33,882 nucleotides of DNA, taken from NCBI GenBank assembly GCA_029225165.1, contig JAQXVY010000047.1, forward strand, positions 1 to 33,882, read 5' to 3'. The notes beneath the pieces were generated by a model. It worked only from the letters and a program-made list of their open reading frames with translations. It was not told the origin of the DNA and did not search any database. Every line of letters starts with the position of its first letter. Position 1 is the stretch's first letter. This document shows positions 24,899 through 33,882 of the stretch, in pieces. A program made the position numbers and the translations under genes. Source of the DNA: Oscillospiraceae bacterium. Lineage in GTDB: Bacteria; Bacillota; Clostridia; Oscillospirales; Acutalibacteraceae.

Positions 24899-27800
24899 AT
24901 GTCAGTCTTTTTTAGAAAAAATTTAAGTATTCTGCTTATTTTTCTTTTGATTTTTGGTTCTATTCCGTTTTATGGAATAATAAATGCCGGTGCAACCGTC
25001 GGCACATCCAATAGTCAAGATGAGCAAAGCATAATATCTGCATCCGAATACATCCGTTCCGAGATGAAAAAAAGAAACTCTTCTGTGGAAGGTACTGTAA
25101 CTTTCATAAACGCCTCAGCTGATGCCGTTATGGAAGAAATAATAAGCAAGGTTTTTGAATATACCTCCGATGCTGAGGAGGGTGATTATTTAAAAAGTAA
25201 CTGCTCATCCTACTCTTGGAGTTATTCGGTTTCATTCGCTTCTGCAAAGAAAATTTTGAATTATAAATTTTCATTTAAATATTTAACAACATATGAGCAA
25301 GAACAAACCGTTTCCGAGAATGTAACAAAAATACTTTCTGAACTTTCTTTAACGGGATTATCCGAATATGAAAAAGCGAAAAAAATTTATGATTACATTG
25401 TTTCAAATGTTTCATATGATTATCAACATTATTTAGATCCTTCATACATCAATCAGTTTACTGCATATGCAGCCTTAGTAGATAAAAAAGCCGTATGTGA
25501 GGGATATAGCCTTTTATTTTACAGAATGGCTTTAGAAGCAGGTCTGTCTTGTCGTATAGTTTCCGGTAAGGTAGACAACAATCCTCACGCATGGAATTTA
25601 ATAAAAATCGGTGATTTATACTACTCCACCGACTCTACCTTTGCCAGTACAGGAAACAGCAGGGACAATTATTTTCTAAAGGGCAGTCTTACATTTAAAG
25701 ATCATTTGTTAGACGAAGAATTTACTACTGATGAATTCAAAAACGAGGTATCTATTTCTGAATTTGATTATGTAGATAACCATAATTTAATAACCGTAGG
25801 CAGTGGCAGTTTAAATTCAACCTCAAACTGGCGTGTTGACGAAACTACCGAAAACGATTCCGTAAAAAGATATACACTTGTAATCAGCGGAAACGGTGCA
25901 ACTCCCAACTATTCTACAGGTGATTCTCTCCCATGGGATAGTTGGAAGAATAAAATTACATCAGTTATTGTAGAATCCCCTATAATTTCTGTGGGAAATT
26001 TTCTTTTTTCGAATATGTCCTCCTTGGAATCTATCCAAGTATCATCTTCAGTTCTCAGTTTAGGCGATTATGCATTTTATAATTGTCCTAATCTGTCCAA
26101 CATTCAAATCACCTCCAATACCCAATCATTCGGAAAATGCTCAATCGGAGGTGAATATGGAGATACAATATGGGAATATATTCCCATACAAAATAAGCTG
26201 ATTATATCCGGTAACGGAAAAATGGGTGAACCATATAAGGACGAAAGTTCATCGGAAATGACTTCTGAAAAAGTACCTTGGAACAGATTGGCACAAACAA
26301 TAACAGAGGTTGAGATAAAAAACGGCGTTCAGAACATCAGCTCTTTTGCATTTAGCGGTTTTTCCTCCCTAAGTACAATATCATTGCCGGGTTCTTTGAC
26401 AACAATAGAAATGTCTGCTTTTGAAAACTGCAGTTCGATTACTTATATTTGCTTGCCCCAATCAGTTAGCGAAATCGGTCACTATGCATTTAGATATTGT
26501 GAAGGATTAAGGAACTTTTATATTCCTTCTTCAGTAAAGAGAATAGGAGTTAATGCATTTTATAATTGTCCTTATCTGCATGAATTTTATTTCTACGGCG
26601 ATGCTCCAACCTTTGAAAATAATGCAATTTACAATAGTGATGTAATAACTGTTTTTTACAGTTCTGATTCAACAGAATGGAGTAGGATAAAATCAAAATA
26701 CACCAATGTAAAATTTGAAATATGGAATCCTACCTCATATGATAACAGCGGAACAAACGAAAATTCTGACGGCATTAAATATGCGACAAATGGAAAATAC
26801 GGCGATGATATATACTGGTCCTTTGATGAAACCTCCGGCATATTGAATATCAGCGGTAGCGGAGCAATGCAGGAACCGGTTACAATTTCTGATGATGGTG
26901 GTTACGAAATTGTATATCACACAGGTGCAGTTGCATGGAATCCGTTTTTGCATAAAATAAAAACAGTAAATGTATCCAACGGTATAACTGAATTAACGAG
27001 ATATGCTTTCTTCGGAATGCAAAATGCAAAAACAATAAATTTGCCTGATTCAATAACATCCATTGGTAAGTCTGCTTTTGAAAAATGCTATTGTCTTACA
27101 CAGCTCAATTTAAGCGAAAACTTAAATGTAATTGGCGGAGAGGCATTTCTTGACTGCAATGGATTACAAAGCCTTTATGTTTCTGATTCGCTAAAAAGTA
27201 TAGGTGACGATGCGTTTAAAAATACCGGTTCCCTCAAGGATATTTATTATGGAGGAAGCAAATCTCAATGGAATTCTATAATTAAGGGCAATAACGATAA
27301 TTACCTTGGGAATGTTGAGATTCATTATAATTGCAACAAACCCTTGCCTGATACATCAAATTATACATTTTCATTTTCAGGCAAACAATACTATGTTCTC
27401 GGTAAAGAAGATACATTAGTACTGAGCTATCAATCATCTGTTGATGGGCAGGTAATGAGTGAGCTAAAGAACATAGTTTGGACCAACAGCAATCCCGATG
27501 TTGCTACAGTGAGCAATCTTGACAACGCTATTGCTGATGTTGACAACAATAATGTTACAGTGATGGCTACTGTTAATGCTTTAAGTGTAGGTTCAACTAC
27601 AATTGAGGGTACTTCTGTAGATGGCAGAAAGGCAAGCTTCACTATCAATGTTGTTGAAAAAACAGAGGATGAGTATGACATATCTAAATTAGACCAAGAA
27701 ATTACAGACTTTAATCAGTTTTGTGCATTACATTACAGTAGGAATGCATCAATAATAACTGACAAATATATGACATACAAAGAAATAGAGGACAACTATA

Positions 27801-30800
27801 ATCCCACTGCATATGCCGTAAATAATATATTGAGCTTTGCATGGAAATCAAATTTTAGCTTTACTGACAGTTCACAGGTTTGGGAAACAGTTTTACTGGA
27901 CATTCTATTTAAAAACGGTGCACAACTAACTACTATAACTGCTTGGGAAAAAGAATCCTTAAAAACATCAAAAAGTATGTGCAAATTTCTTCAGGAAAAC
28001 ACCATAAAAGATATAGATGCTTCTATTAACTTTGATATTGAATCAAATTTAGAGGCGTTTGCTGAAAAATATGACGCTTCAAAAGGTTTTACCGATTCGA
28101 CAAGCACAAAAGATGTTGTAAAAATATTAATTGATACAGCAAAATCAGTTAAGGAATTTGTTGACTATTATTCTCAATATGTTACGCTGCGACAAATGAT
28201 TGACAGCGATATTAAGGGATTTCTCTATAAATTGAGAAACACAGAAAATTATATTGCAATTCCTGCATTTTCAAGAGCTGTTGACAGAATAATAGAATAT
28301 ATTGAAGTTAAGCCTGAAAAATTAGCTGAAGCAATAATTGCAGAAAATACTGCCGGGGAAATTTTGAGCAAAAGCATAAATGTTACTCTTGGATTAACCG
28401 TAAAAGCCTTGCTGGGAGAAAAAGTATTTGCATTAATTGATATTACCAAATCCACAACTATTCATCTGTTAAATACCATTTTAGGAGTTGGAGATACAGC
28501 TAATTTTAATGTCTATTTATATATTTTAGACAAAGTTGATGACGCAGCCTCCGAGGCATTTACCAATGCAGCCGATGAGTGCATTGAGTCAAACGGTAAA
28601 AAAAATACAAGGGTAATAATAGGAGGATTACAATTTTTTTCCTGCTTATACTCCTGCGGAATTAGTACATGTAAAAGCTGGGCTGATGTTATTACTACGA
28701 ATATACTAACCAGGATTGAATCCGACGCCTATTTAAATGTAATAAGACCGCATTATGACTTAACAACTGACTATTTAAATTTAAATCATAAATCATCAAG
28801 TTCCGAAAAAAAGAAATTAATATTAGACAAGTGTGAAGATGATGCAGAATATAACGATTTGGTTTTAGGAAATCTCCCATATCAGGCAACAGTATTATGG
28901 TACGAGCAATCAGGTCAATCTGAGTCTGATAATGTATACATTGTTATTTGCAATGTAGAAAATCCCAATGGTACAAATTCCTACTATGCACAAATTGCTA
29001 TCAAAAATACACTATTTAAGCCACCTACAGTTGCGTCAAAAGCAGGTTATGAAAGCCCCACAGAATGGTACACTGACAGTAATTGTACAAACAAAATCAA
29101 TTCTAATTTTATGATTACTGAAAATACCGTTTTGTATTCAAAATACAAAGCAACAATATGGCATGTAATGACAAATGATAATTCAGGTGTAAAAATCCTA
29201 AATATGAATGGTAATATCAATCTGATGAATGATAATATTAGTCTTCATAATTCCGTTCTTCCTGTGGGCGACCCTTTTTCACTTGACAACACATTAGAAA
29301 CAACTGAATCAAAGGTTGATATACCGGCTTTTATTGGCGGATATGAAGTATTAGAATTGGGAGATAATATATTCTTAGATTGCGGAAATATTACTGATAT
29401 TTTTATACCGAATACTGTTGTAACAATTAGCGATAGTGCGTTTAACGGTATTTCACGTGATACAAAGTTTACGGTAGTTGCAGGTTCAAAGGCTGAGAAT
29501 TTTCTTAAGGAAAAGGGTTACAGTAATATAGAAACAGTTGAAGATTATGGTGCTACGGATTCCGATGATAACATAACTTGGTCATTCTGCAATGGAACTC
29601 TCACAATATCCGGCAACGGTAGAATGGATAATTATACTACTGTAAATAATTATTATACAGGAATTGACACAGATGTACCGTGGAAAGATTATCTTTCATC
29701 AATTAACACTGTTAAATTTGAGGGTAATATTACATATATCGGTGACTGTGCCTTTTCTGATTGCACTGCCCTTTCCAATATAGAATTTCCCGCAACATTA
29801 GAAGAAATCGGAAGCAAGGTTTTTACCCGATGCACTTCATTAAAATCAGTGATTATTCCCGATAATGTTGAAAATATAGGTGAATGGACTTTTGGAGGAT
29901 GCGAAAAACTGACAAATGTTGATTTACCTAAAAATTTAAAAAGCATTTCATCCAGCTTGTTCTCGGCTTGTAAAAATCTCAGCACAATTTATATTCCGGA
30001 AAGTGTTGAAAGAATAGGTAGTTCTGCTTTTAATGTTTGTTACAACCTGACAAATATTGATTTACCCAAAAACATAAAACACATCGGGGGTGCTGCATTT
30101 TTCCAATGTAAATCCTTAAAAAGTATTGTTATACCTGACGGTGTGGAGAAAATAGATGGGCAAACATTTCAGCAGTGTTATAATTTATCAATGGTCATTT
30201 TGCCAAAAAGCCTAAAGGAGATTGGCGGTAATGCATTCAGAGAATGTGTATCTTTAAAGAATATTGACATTCCCTATAATGTAACTTCAATCAATACAAA
30301 AGCTTTTTATGGATGTGTAGGTTTGTTAAGCGTTACCATAAACAATCCTTTTCTCAACCTCATTGATTCAGACATTTTTACTGATGTTAATAACGACATT
30401 GTATTTTACTGTTATGATAACAGCACAACAAAACTGTATTGTGAGGATAAAAATCTATCATACAAATTGATGTCTGGGTATAAACTTAATGTTTCAACTC
30501 AAGGCAATAGGTACACCTATGACGGTAGCGTTAAGGATGATGATTTTGTTTTTGACACTTCCGAAGATTTCAGTGGATTGCGAATCACATATGATATTAC
30601 TGAAGAACTTTATTATGATGGAGGCTGTCAGTCGATATGCACCTTAGGAAGAATGGTTAGACGTTCAGTGAATCCAAACTTTTTGATTGACGCAGGAACA
30701 TATACCATACATTACTTTTTTTGTGCTGAAGGTAGTGAAGTTTTTTGTGGTAAAGCAAATATAATTATTGAAAAGGCAGATCCTACCTTATATTTTGAGA

Positions 30801-32467
30801 AAGATGTAGTTAGTGTCGGTGTAAAAGAAACCTCTGTTTCAAATAAGCTTATTTCAAATGTTTCAAGCTTGGTTACATACAGTTCCAGTAATACCTCTGT
30901 TGCTACTGTTGGAAATGACGGTAAGGTAAATATAGAAAATACAGGAGAATGTATTATTACTGCTGATTTTGAAGGTAGCACCAATTATAATTCAAAATCT
31001 GCATTTTACAAATTAATTATCAAAAATTATGAATACACAATTATAGGGGATAATGCAGTAATTACAGGTTATTTTGGTAACGATCCGAAATTAATTATAC
31101 CCGATGAAATAGGAGGCTATACAGTTACAGGCATCGGGGATAATGCTTTTGAAGGATGTTCGGAACTTACTGAAATAATAATCCCGGATACTGTAACAAG
31201 CATAGGTGATTTTGCTTTCAAAGACTGTGTAGGTATCACACATTTAACATTGCCAAATACACTTACATACTTAGGAAATTCTGCATTTGAGTATTGTAGA
31301 AATCTATCAAACATTACTATTCCGGATAGTATCAGCGAAATAAGAGAAAATACATTTAAAAGTTGTTACAAATTGGAAAATATTGATTTTGGTACAGGAG
31401 TAACTAAAATTGGTGTTGGAGCGTTTGATGAGTGTATTGGTCTAACCAATGTAGAAATAGGAAGTAATGTTAGTAATATAGGTACAGCAGCTTTTGCCTA
31501 TTGTATAAACCTTGCATATGTTACTATTCCTAAAAGTGTTACAATGATAGATGAACACGCTTTTGACGGAGGACTTGATTCAGTGGAACAGGTGGTAAAC
31601 TACCTTGGCTCCGAATCGGAATGGAATAAAATTTCTATTGGATACAGGGCTTTCAGGTGGAATTCTACAGTTTATTATAACGAAACAGATACTACAACAC
31701 AATCTACAGAAACCACTAAAGCTACAGAATCAGATACGAGTGAGTGTGAAACCACACAACCGATACCTGTTCAAACCACAACAGTAAGTCTTTCAAAATC
31801 ATCAGCAATACTTTATACAACAGAAAAGATTACCATCAAGGTAACTGTAAAGGATGGTAAGGGCTCAACCACCTTTAAGAGCAATAACACAAAGGTTGCA
31901 ACAGTAACAGATACGGGTGTTGTTACAGCAGTAATGCAGGGTACTGCACAGATTACTGTTGCAAATAACGGTGTTAAAAAAGTGTTTACAGTAACAGTAA
32001 AGAAACCCATTCTCAACAAAAAGACTGCAGTAACACTGAAAAGCTCAAAGACTGTTTTATATAGAACAGGCAAAACAACTATTAGAGCAACTGTAAAAAA
32101 TGGCAAAGGAAAAACAACCTATATCAGTAATAATAAACAGGTTGCAACAGTAAACACAAGTGGTGTTGTTAAGGCTGTTAGGATTGGCAAGGCTACAATA
32201 ACTGTGACGAATAATGGGGTAAAAAAGACATTTACCGTTATAGTAAAAAATCCATACCTTAATACTAAAAGTAGAACTCTTAAGGTAAATAAAACCTTTA
32301 CTCTTAAGATTACAGGCAGGGTAGGCAAAGCAACCTTTAAATCAAGTAACAAAAAAGTTGCCACAGTAAACAGCCAAGGCAAGGTAGTATCTAAAAAGAA
32401 AGGCGCCGCCATCATAACTGTTACCACTAACGGCATTAATCTAAAATGCAAGGTAAATGTTAAATAA
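24899..32467 (+). CDS. Giant secreted protein: transglutaminase-like, LRR_5 and Ig-like domains
   Basis: 2522 residues, probably surface or extracellular. A signal peptide (about 1-33) is followed by a transglutaminase-like domain with a complete Cys200-His230-Asp245 triad (VCEGYS, NPHAWN, STDSTF). BspA-type LRR_5 blocks lie at about 350-405, 460-580, 680-815, 1450-1545, 1600-1835 and 2045-2235, with units like LTxIxIPxSVxxIGxxAFxxC. Between them are an Ig-like (Big_2) domain (about 823-925), a helical region without recognisable motifs (about 928-1320), an InlB-repeat-like segment (about 1331-1417) and an Ig-like pair (about 1862-2044). A Thr-rich linker (about 2263-2298) leads to three basic Big_2 repeats up to the end. 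No LPXTG, dockerin, SLH or membrane anchor is visible. Adhesion or matrix binding is inferred from the family. Confidence 0.85.
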   Translation: MSVFFRKNLSILLIFLLIFGSIPFYGIINAGATVGTSNSQDEQSIISASEYIRSEMKKRNSSVEGTVTFINASADAVMEEIISKVFEYTSDAEEGDYLKSNCSSYSWSYSVSFASAKKILNYKFSFKYLTTYEQEQTVSENVTKILSELSLTGLSEYEKAKKIYDYIVSNVSYDYQHYLDPSYINQFTAYAALVDKKAVCEGYSLLFYRMALEAGLSCRIVSGKVDNNPHAWNLIKIGDLYYSTDSTFASTGNSRDNYFLKGSLTFKDHLLDEEFTTDEFKNEVSISEFDYVDNHNLITVGSGSLNSTSNWRVDETTENDSVKRYTLVISGNGATPNYSTGDSLPWDSWKNKITSVIVESPIISVGNFLFSNMSSLESIQVSSSVLSLGDYAFYNCPNLSNIQITSNTQSFGKCSIGGEYGDTIWEYIPIQNKLIISGNGKMGEPYKDESSSEMTSEKVPWNRLAQTITEVEIKNGVQNISSFAFSGFSSLSTISLPGSLTTIEMSAFENCSSITYICLPQSVSEIGHYAFRYCEGLRNFYIPSSVKRIGVNAFYNCPYLHEFYFYGDAPTFENNAIYNSDVITVFYSSDSTEWSRIKSKYTNVKFEIWNPTSYDNSGTNENSDGIKYATNGKYGDDIYWSFDETSGILNISGSGAMQEPVTISDDGGYEIVYHTGAVAWNPFLHKIKTVNVSNGITELTRYAFFGMQNAKTINLPDSITSIGKSAFEKCYCLTQLNLSENLNVIGGEAFLDCNGLQSLYVSDSLKSIGDDAFKNTGSLKDIYYGGSKSQWNSIIKGNNDNYLGNVEIHYNCNKPLPDTSNYTFSFSGKQYYVLGKEDTLVLSYQSSVDGQVMSELKNIVWTNSNPDVATVSNLDNAIADVDNNNVTVMATVNALSVGSTTIEGTSVDGRKASFTINVVEKTEDEYDISKLDQEITDFNQFCALHYSRNASIITDKYMTYKEIEDNYNPTAYAVNNILSFAWKSNFSFTDSSQVWETVLLDILFKNGAQLTTITAWEKESLKTSKSMCKFLQENTIKDIDASINFDIESNLEAFAEKYDASKGFTDSTSTKDVVKILIDTAKSVKEFVDYYSQYVTLRQMIDSDIKGFLYKLRNTENYIAIPAFSRAVDRIIEYIEVKPEKLAEAIIAENTAGEILSKSINVTLGLTVKALLGEKVFALIDITKSTTIHLLNTILGVGDTANFNVYLYILDKVDDAASEAFTNAADECIESNGKKNTRVIIGGLQFFSCLYSCGISTCKSWADVITTNILTRIESDAYLNVIRPHYDLTTDYLNLNHKSSSSEKKKLILDKCEDDAEYNDLVLGNLPYQATVLWYEQSGQSESDNVYIVICNVENPNGTNSYYAQIAIKNTLFKPPTVASKAGYESPTEWYTDSNCTNKINSNFMITENTVLYSKYKATIWHVMTNDNSGVKILNMNGNINLMNDNISLHNSVLPVGDPFSLDNTLETTESKVDIPAFIGGYEVLELGDNIFLDCGNITDIFIPNTVVTISDSAFNGISRDTKFTVVAGSKAENFLKEKGYSNIETVEDYGATDSDDNITWSFCNGTLTISGNGRMDNYTTVNNYYTGIDTDVPWKDYLSSINTVKFEGNITYIGDCAFSDCTALSNIEFPATLEEIGSKVFTRCTSLKSVIIPDNVENIGEWTFGGCEKLTNVDLPKNLKSISSSLFSACKNLSTIYIPESVERIGSSAFNVCYNLTNIDLPKNIKHIGGAAFFQCKSLKSIVIPDGVEKIDGQTFQQCYNLSMVILPKSLKEIGGNAFRECVSLKNIDIPYNVTSINTKAFYGCVGLLSVTINNPFLNLIDSDIFTDVNNDIVFYCYDNSTTKLYCEDKNLSYKLMSGYKLNVSTQGNRYTYDGSVKDDDFVFDTSEDFSGLRITYDITEELYYDGGCQSICTLGRMVRRSVNPNFLIDAGTYTIHYFFCAEGSEVFCGKANIIIEKADPTLYFEKDVVSVGVKETSVSNKLISNVSSLVTYSSSNTSVATVGNDGKVNIENTGECIITADFEGSTNYNSKSAFYKLIIKNYEYTIIGDNAVITGYFGNDPKLIIPDEIGGYTVTGIGDNAFEGCSELTEIIIPDTVTSIGDFAFKDCVGITHLTLPNTLTYLGNSAFEYCRNLSNITIPDSISEIRENTFKSCYKLENIDFGTGVTKIGVGAFDECIGLTNVEIGSNVSNIGTAAFAYCINLAYVTIPKSVTMIDEHAFDGGLDSVEQVVNYLGSESEWNKISIGYRAFRWNSTVYYNETDTTTQSTETTKATESDTSECETTQPIPVQTTTVSLSKSSAILYTTEKITIKVTVKDGKGSTTFKSNNTKVATVTDTGVVTAVMQGTAQITVANNGVKKVFTVTVKKPILNKKTAVTLKSSKTVLYRTGKTTIRATVKNGKGKTTYISNNKQVATVNTSGVVKAVRIGKATITVTNNGVKKTFTVIVKNPYLNTKSRTLKVNKTFTLKITGRVGKATFKSSNKKVATVNSQGKVVSKKKGAAIITVTTNGINLKCKVNVK

Positions 32468-32483
32468 AAAAGAATAAATCTAC

Positions 32484-32684
32484 TTGTATACTGTTTTCAG
32501 TATTATCGAAACAGCAAAGGAAAACAGACTTGAGCCGTATGAATATCAGCGATACATATTCACCAAGGCACCAAATCGGCGGATTGGTGAAACAATATAT
32601 ATTTTGCTACCGTGGAATGCACCTGATTGCTGCCGAGTTAGACAACATCTAAAAACTCATAAATTTACAGCCACCGTTGTTTAG
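32484..32684 (+). pseudogene. IS66-family transposase remnant (C-terminal end)
   Basis: The frame reads VFSIIETAKENRLEPYEYQ and then a LLPWNAPDCCRV segment, which matches the C-terminal end of IS66 transposases (SxxETAKxNGLxPYxYL ... LLPWN). The rest of the transposase is missing, so this is a decayed fragment, not a working gene. The fragment begins about 20 bases after the giant gene's stop. Confidence 0.75.
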
Positions 32685-32700
32685 TCAACACGGTGGCTGT
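32667..32700. repeat. Perfect 10-bp hairpin at the end of the IS66 remnant
   Basis: ACAGCCACCG (32667-32676) / CGGTGGCTGT (32691-32700), with possible further TTG/CAA pairing in the loop. It overlaps the stop of the transposase remnant. It may be the transposase terminator; no T run follows beyond TTT. Confidence 0.6.
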
Positions 32701-32713
32701 TTGACGGTTACTT
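32699..32713 (+). repeat. IS66 right-end-like direct repeat, copy 1
   Basis: GTTTGACGGTTACTT, identical to 33173-33187. Its inverse begins GTAACCGTCAAAC, like IS66-family terminal repeats (GTAAGCG type). Probably the right end of the IS66 remnant. Confidence 0.55.
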
Positions 32714-32727
32714 ACCTTTTGCAAAAA

Positions 32728-32765
32728 ATACTACCCACCGAAGAATAATACTCGATGGGTAGTAT
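32728..32765. repeat. Perfect 10-bp inverted repeat ATACTACCCA/TGGGTAGTAT
   Basis: Arms at 32728-32737 and 32756-32765 with an 18-base loop in which CGA and TCG can extend the stem. It lies between the two IS remnants. Not followed by T residues. Confidence 0.6.
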
Positions 32766-32798
32766 GAAAGTGATATAAATTTTTAACCTACTATCCTC

Positions 32799-33023
32799 AC
32801 CACTAATCAGCCGTTTTCAAAATGGACCGATGTGTTTGGCGACGCTGTCATCGCAAACGCCATTATTGACCGTCTGGTTCATCACTACGAAGTTATCAAA
32901 ATTACCGGAAATTCCTACCGCATCAAATGCAGAAAAATCTTTGAGGATTCTGATGAATGATTCTTCGTTCACAATTGTACATTTTAAATGAGCGTTTTTC
33001 GTCATTTTCACTTGACATTTACA
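32799..33023 (+). pseudogene. IS21-family istB remnant and right end
   Basis: Frame 32799-32960 reads TTNQPFSKWTDVFGD, then a IANAIIDRLVHHYEVIKI stretch and GNSYRIK, which is the C-terminal end of IstB, the ATP-binding helper of IS21 transposition. Upstream parts (Walker motifs, istA) are absent. The following TGTACATTTTAAATGAGCG ... TTGACATTTACA (to about 33023) resembles an IS21 right end. A decayed element. Confidence 0.75.
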
Positions 33024-33039
33024 CTTATCCGAAAATGCA

Positions 33040-33075
33040 AAAGTGTGCAAGTTATTTTTCTAACTTACACACTTT
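33040..33075. repeat. 15-base-arm hairpin, one mismatch
   Basis: AAAGTGTGCAAGTTA (33040-33054) and TAACTTACACACTTT (33061-33075) pair at 14 of 15 positions around a 6-base loop, followed by TATTTTAC. Terminator-like or part of IS debris. Confidence 0.55.
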
Positions 33076-33172
33076 ATTTTACAATCTCCTTACAGAAAAT
33101 TCTATTATGCAAAGAATTTATAAAGCGACTAATTTTTTGCATGAGTTAATTTTTCAGGCAATATGGAATGTG

Positions 33173-33187
33173 GTTTGACGGTTACTT
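33173..33187 (+). repeat. IS66 right-end-like direct repeat, copy 2
   Basis: Second exact copy of GTTTGACGGTTACTT (first at 32699-32713). It suggests another IS66 remnant end, so the IS21 fragment lies between two IS66-type ends. The stretch 33076-33265 holds no gene that I can support. Confidence 0.55.
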
Positions 33188-33265
33188 TTATTGTTTTTTC
33201 GTGTTTTATATCTTAATGTTCCAATTTCAAAATCAAAAGTTATATTGCAGTACCCAAAACAATAA

Positions 33266-33296
33266 GGCACTTAACCTTTTTCTTTGGTTAAGTGCC
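33266..33296 (-). terminator. Terminator of prfC
   Basis: Perfect 11-bp stem GGCACTTAACC (33266-33276) / GGTTAAGTGCC (33286-33296). On the reverse strand it lies just after the prfC stop and is followed by TTATTGTTTT. GTTTT on the forward side could allow weak action in that direction too. Confidence 0.75.
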
Positions 33297-33310
33297 GTTT
33301 TAAATCAATA

Positions 33311-33882
33311 TTAAACATTACCAAATTCGGTAAGTTCAAGGTCTTTGTTGTGTTCCAAAGCCCAGTCTATGCTCCATTCTGAGGTGAACAGGAGTAGGTG
33401 ATTGCCCTTTAAGTCCTGTATCCTCTTTGTGTCGGAGGCAAGGTCAAGTGACTTAACATCAACACTTTCGTCATTCTTTATCCACCTGATAAAGCGGAAA
33501 GGCAGATTCTCCATTATTATGTCAACATTGTATTCGTTGTTTAGTCTATGCTTTAAAACATCAAACTGAAGTACACCAACAACACCTACAATTACTTCTT
33601 CCATACCTGCGTCAAGCTCTTGGAAAATCTGAATTGCACCCTCCTGTGCTATCTGATTTGTACCCTTTATGAACTGCTTACGCTTCATTGTGTCCTTTTG
33701 ACGAACAAGACAGAAGTGCTCCGGCGCAAATGTTGGAATACCTTTAAATGAAAATTTGTGTGACGGTGTGCAAACTGTATCGCCAATGGAGAAAATACCG
33801 GGGTCAAACACACCGATTATGTCGCCTGCGTATGCTTCGCTGACAATCTCCCTTTCCTGTGCCATAATCTGCTGTGGCTGAG
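33311..33882 (-). CDS. prfC: Peptide chain release factor 3, C-terminal part
   Basis: Translational GTPase that recycles RF1 and RF2 from the ribosome. Only the last 190 residues are in the window; the frame continues off the right edge (QPQQIMAQEREIV...). The visible part matches RF3 domain II and the RF3-specific C-terminal domain: GDIIGVFDPGIFSIGDT, FAPEHFCLVRQKD, KGTNQIAQEGAIQIF and VGVLQFDVLKHRL. The GTPase domain lies outside the window. A terminator follows directly. Confidence 0.93.
   Translation of the reverse strand, partial: QPQQIMAQEREIVSEAYAGDIIGVFDPGIFSIGDTVCTPSHKFSFKGIPTFAPEHFCLVRQKDTMKRKQFIKGTNQIAQEGAIQIFQELDAGMEEVIVGVVGVLQFDVLKHRLNNEYNVDIIMENLPFRFIRWIKNDESVDVKSLDLASDTKRIQDLKGNHLLLFTSEWSIDWALEHNKDLELTEFGNV

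Noticed and set aside
32817..33050. Reverse open frame of 77 codons
   Set aside because: It is antisense to the clear IstB remnant and has no family features.
1..33882. CRISPR array, tRNA or rRNA genes
   Set aside because: No regularly spaced direct repeats were seen, and no tRNA cloverleaf or rRNA-like stretch was recognised anywhere in the window.

Overview
The window comes from a low-GC, spore-forming Firmicute of class Clostridia, most likely a gut Ruminococcaceae/Oscillospirales species. The evidence is AT-rich sequence with strong AGGAGG ribosome sites, a sporulation sigma factor (SigK), a CwlD-type amidase, a membrane-anchored cohesin and a giant LRR/Ig-like surface protein. A Ruminococcus bromii-like organism would fit, because it has both spores and cohesins, but that is inference; no rRNA is present to settle it.

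Layout: (1) 2-796, the 3' part of a cohesin protein with a C-terminal membrane anchor, ending in a terminator. (2) 850-13607, a long forward run of housekeeping genes: rbgA, rnhB, yraN, an M19 dipeptidase, thrC, a metallophosphoesterase, tig, clpP, clpX, lon, engB and a lysA-like decarboxylase. Internal promoters lie before rbgA, thrC and tig, and there is a hairpin between clpX and lon. It combines ribosome assembly GTPases, a nascent-chain chaperone and ATP-dependent proteases in the common Firmicute order tig-clpP-clpX-lon-engB. (3) 13713-17605, reverse-strand genes: a nucleoside deoxyribosyltransferase, a complete tyrosine recombinase, a DUF6873/GME-fold-like protein, and radA with a PerR/Fur-like box at its promoter. 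(4) 17728-21353, two reverse-strand ECF sigma factor / membrane protein pairs separated by a cwlD-like amidase. (5) 21628-24391, feoA-feoB (forward) and sigK (reverse), converging on a shared terminator. (6) 24392-32467, a 507-base upstream region and a 2522-residue secreted protein with a transglutaminase-like domain, LRR_5 blocks and bacterial Ig-like repeats. (7) 32484-33187, debris of IS66 and IS21 elements. (8) 33311-33882, the C-terminal part of release factor 3 (prfC), running off the right edge.

Most of the window is ordinary core genome. The points most worth a second look are: the FeoB whose G4 motif reads NQYK instead of NxxD; the PerR-like box over the radA start region; the unknown GME-fold-like gene translationally coupled to radA; the perfect 14-bp palindrome just upstream of the tyrosine recombinase; the membrane cohesin; and the modular giant surface protein. 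I did not find a clear-cut new defence or mobile system, and no CRISPR array, tRNA or rRNA.
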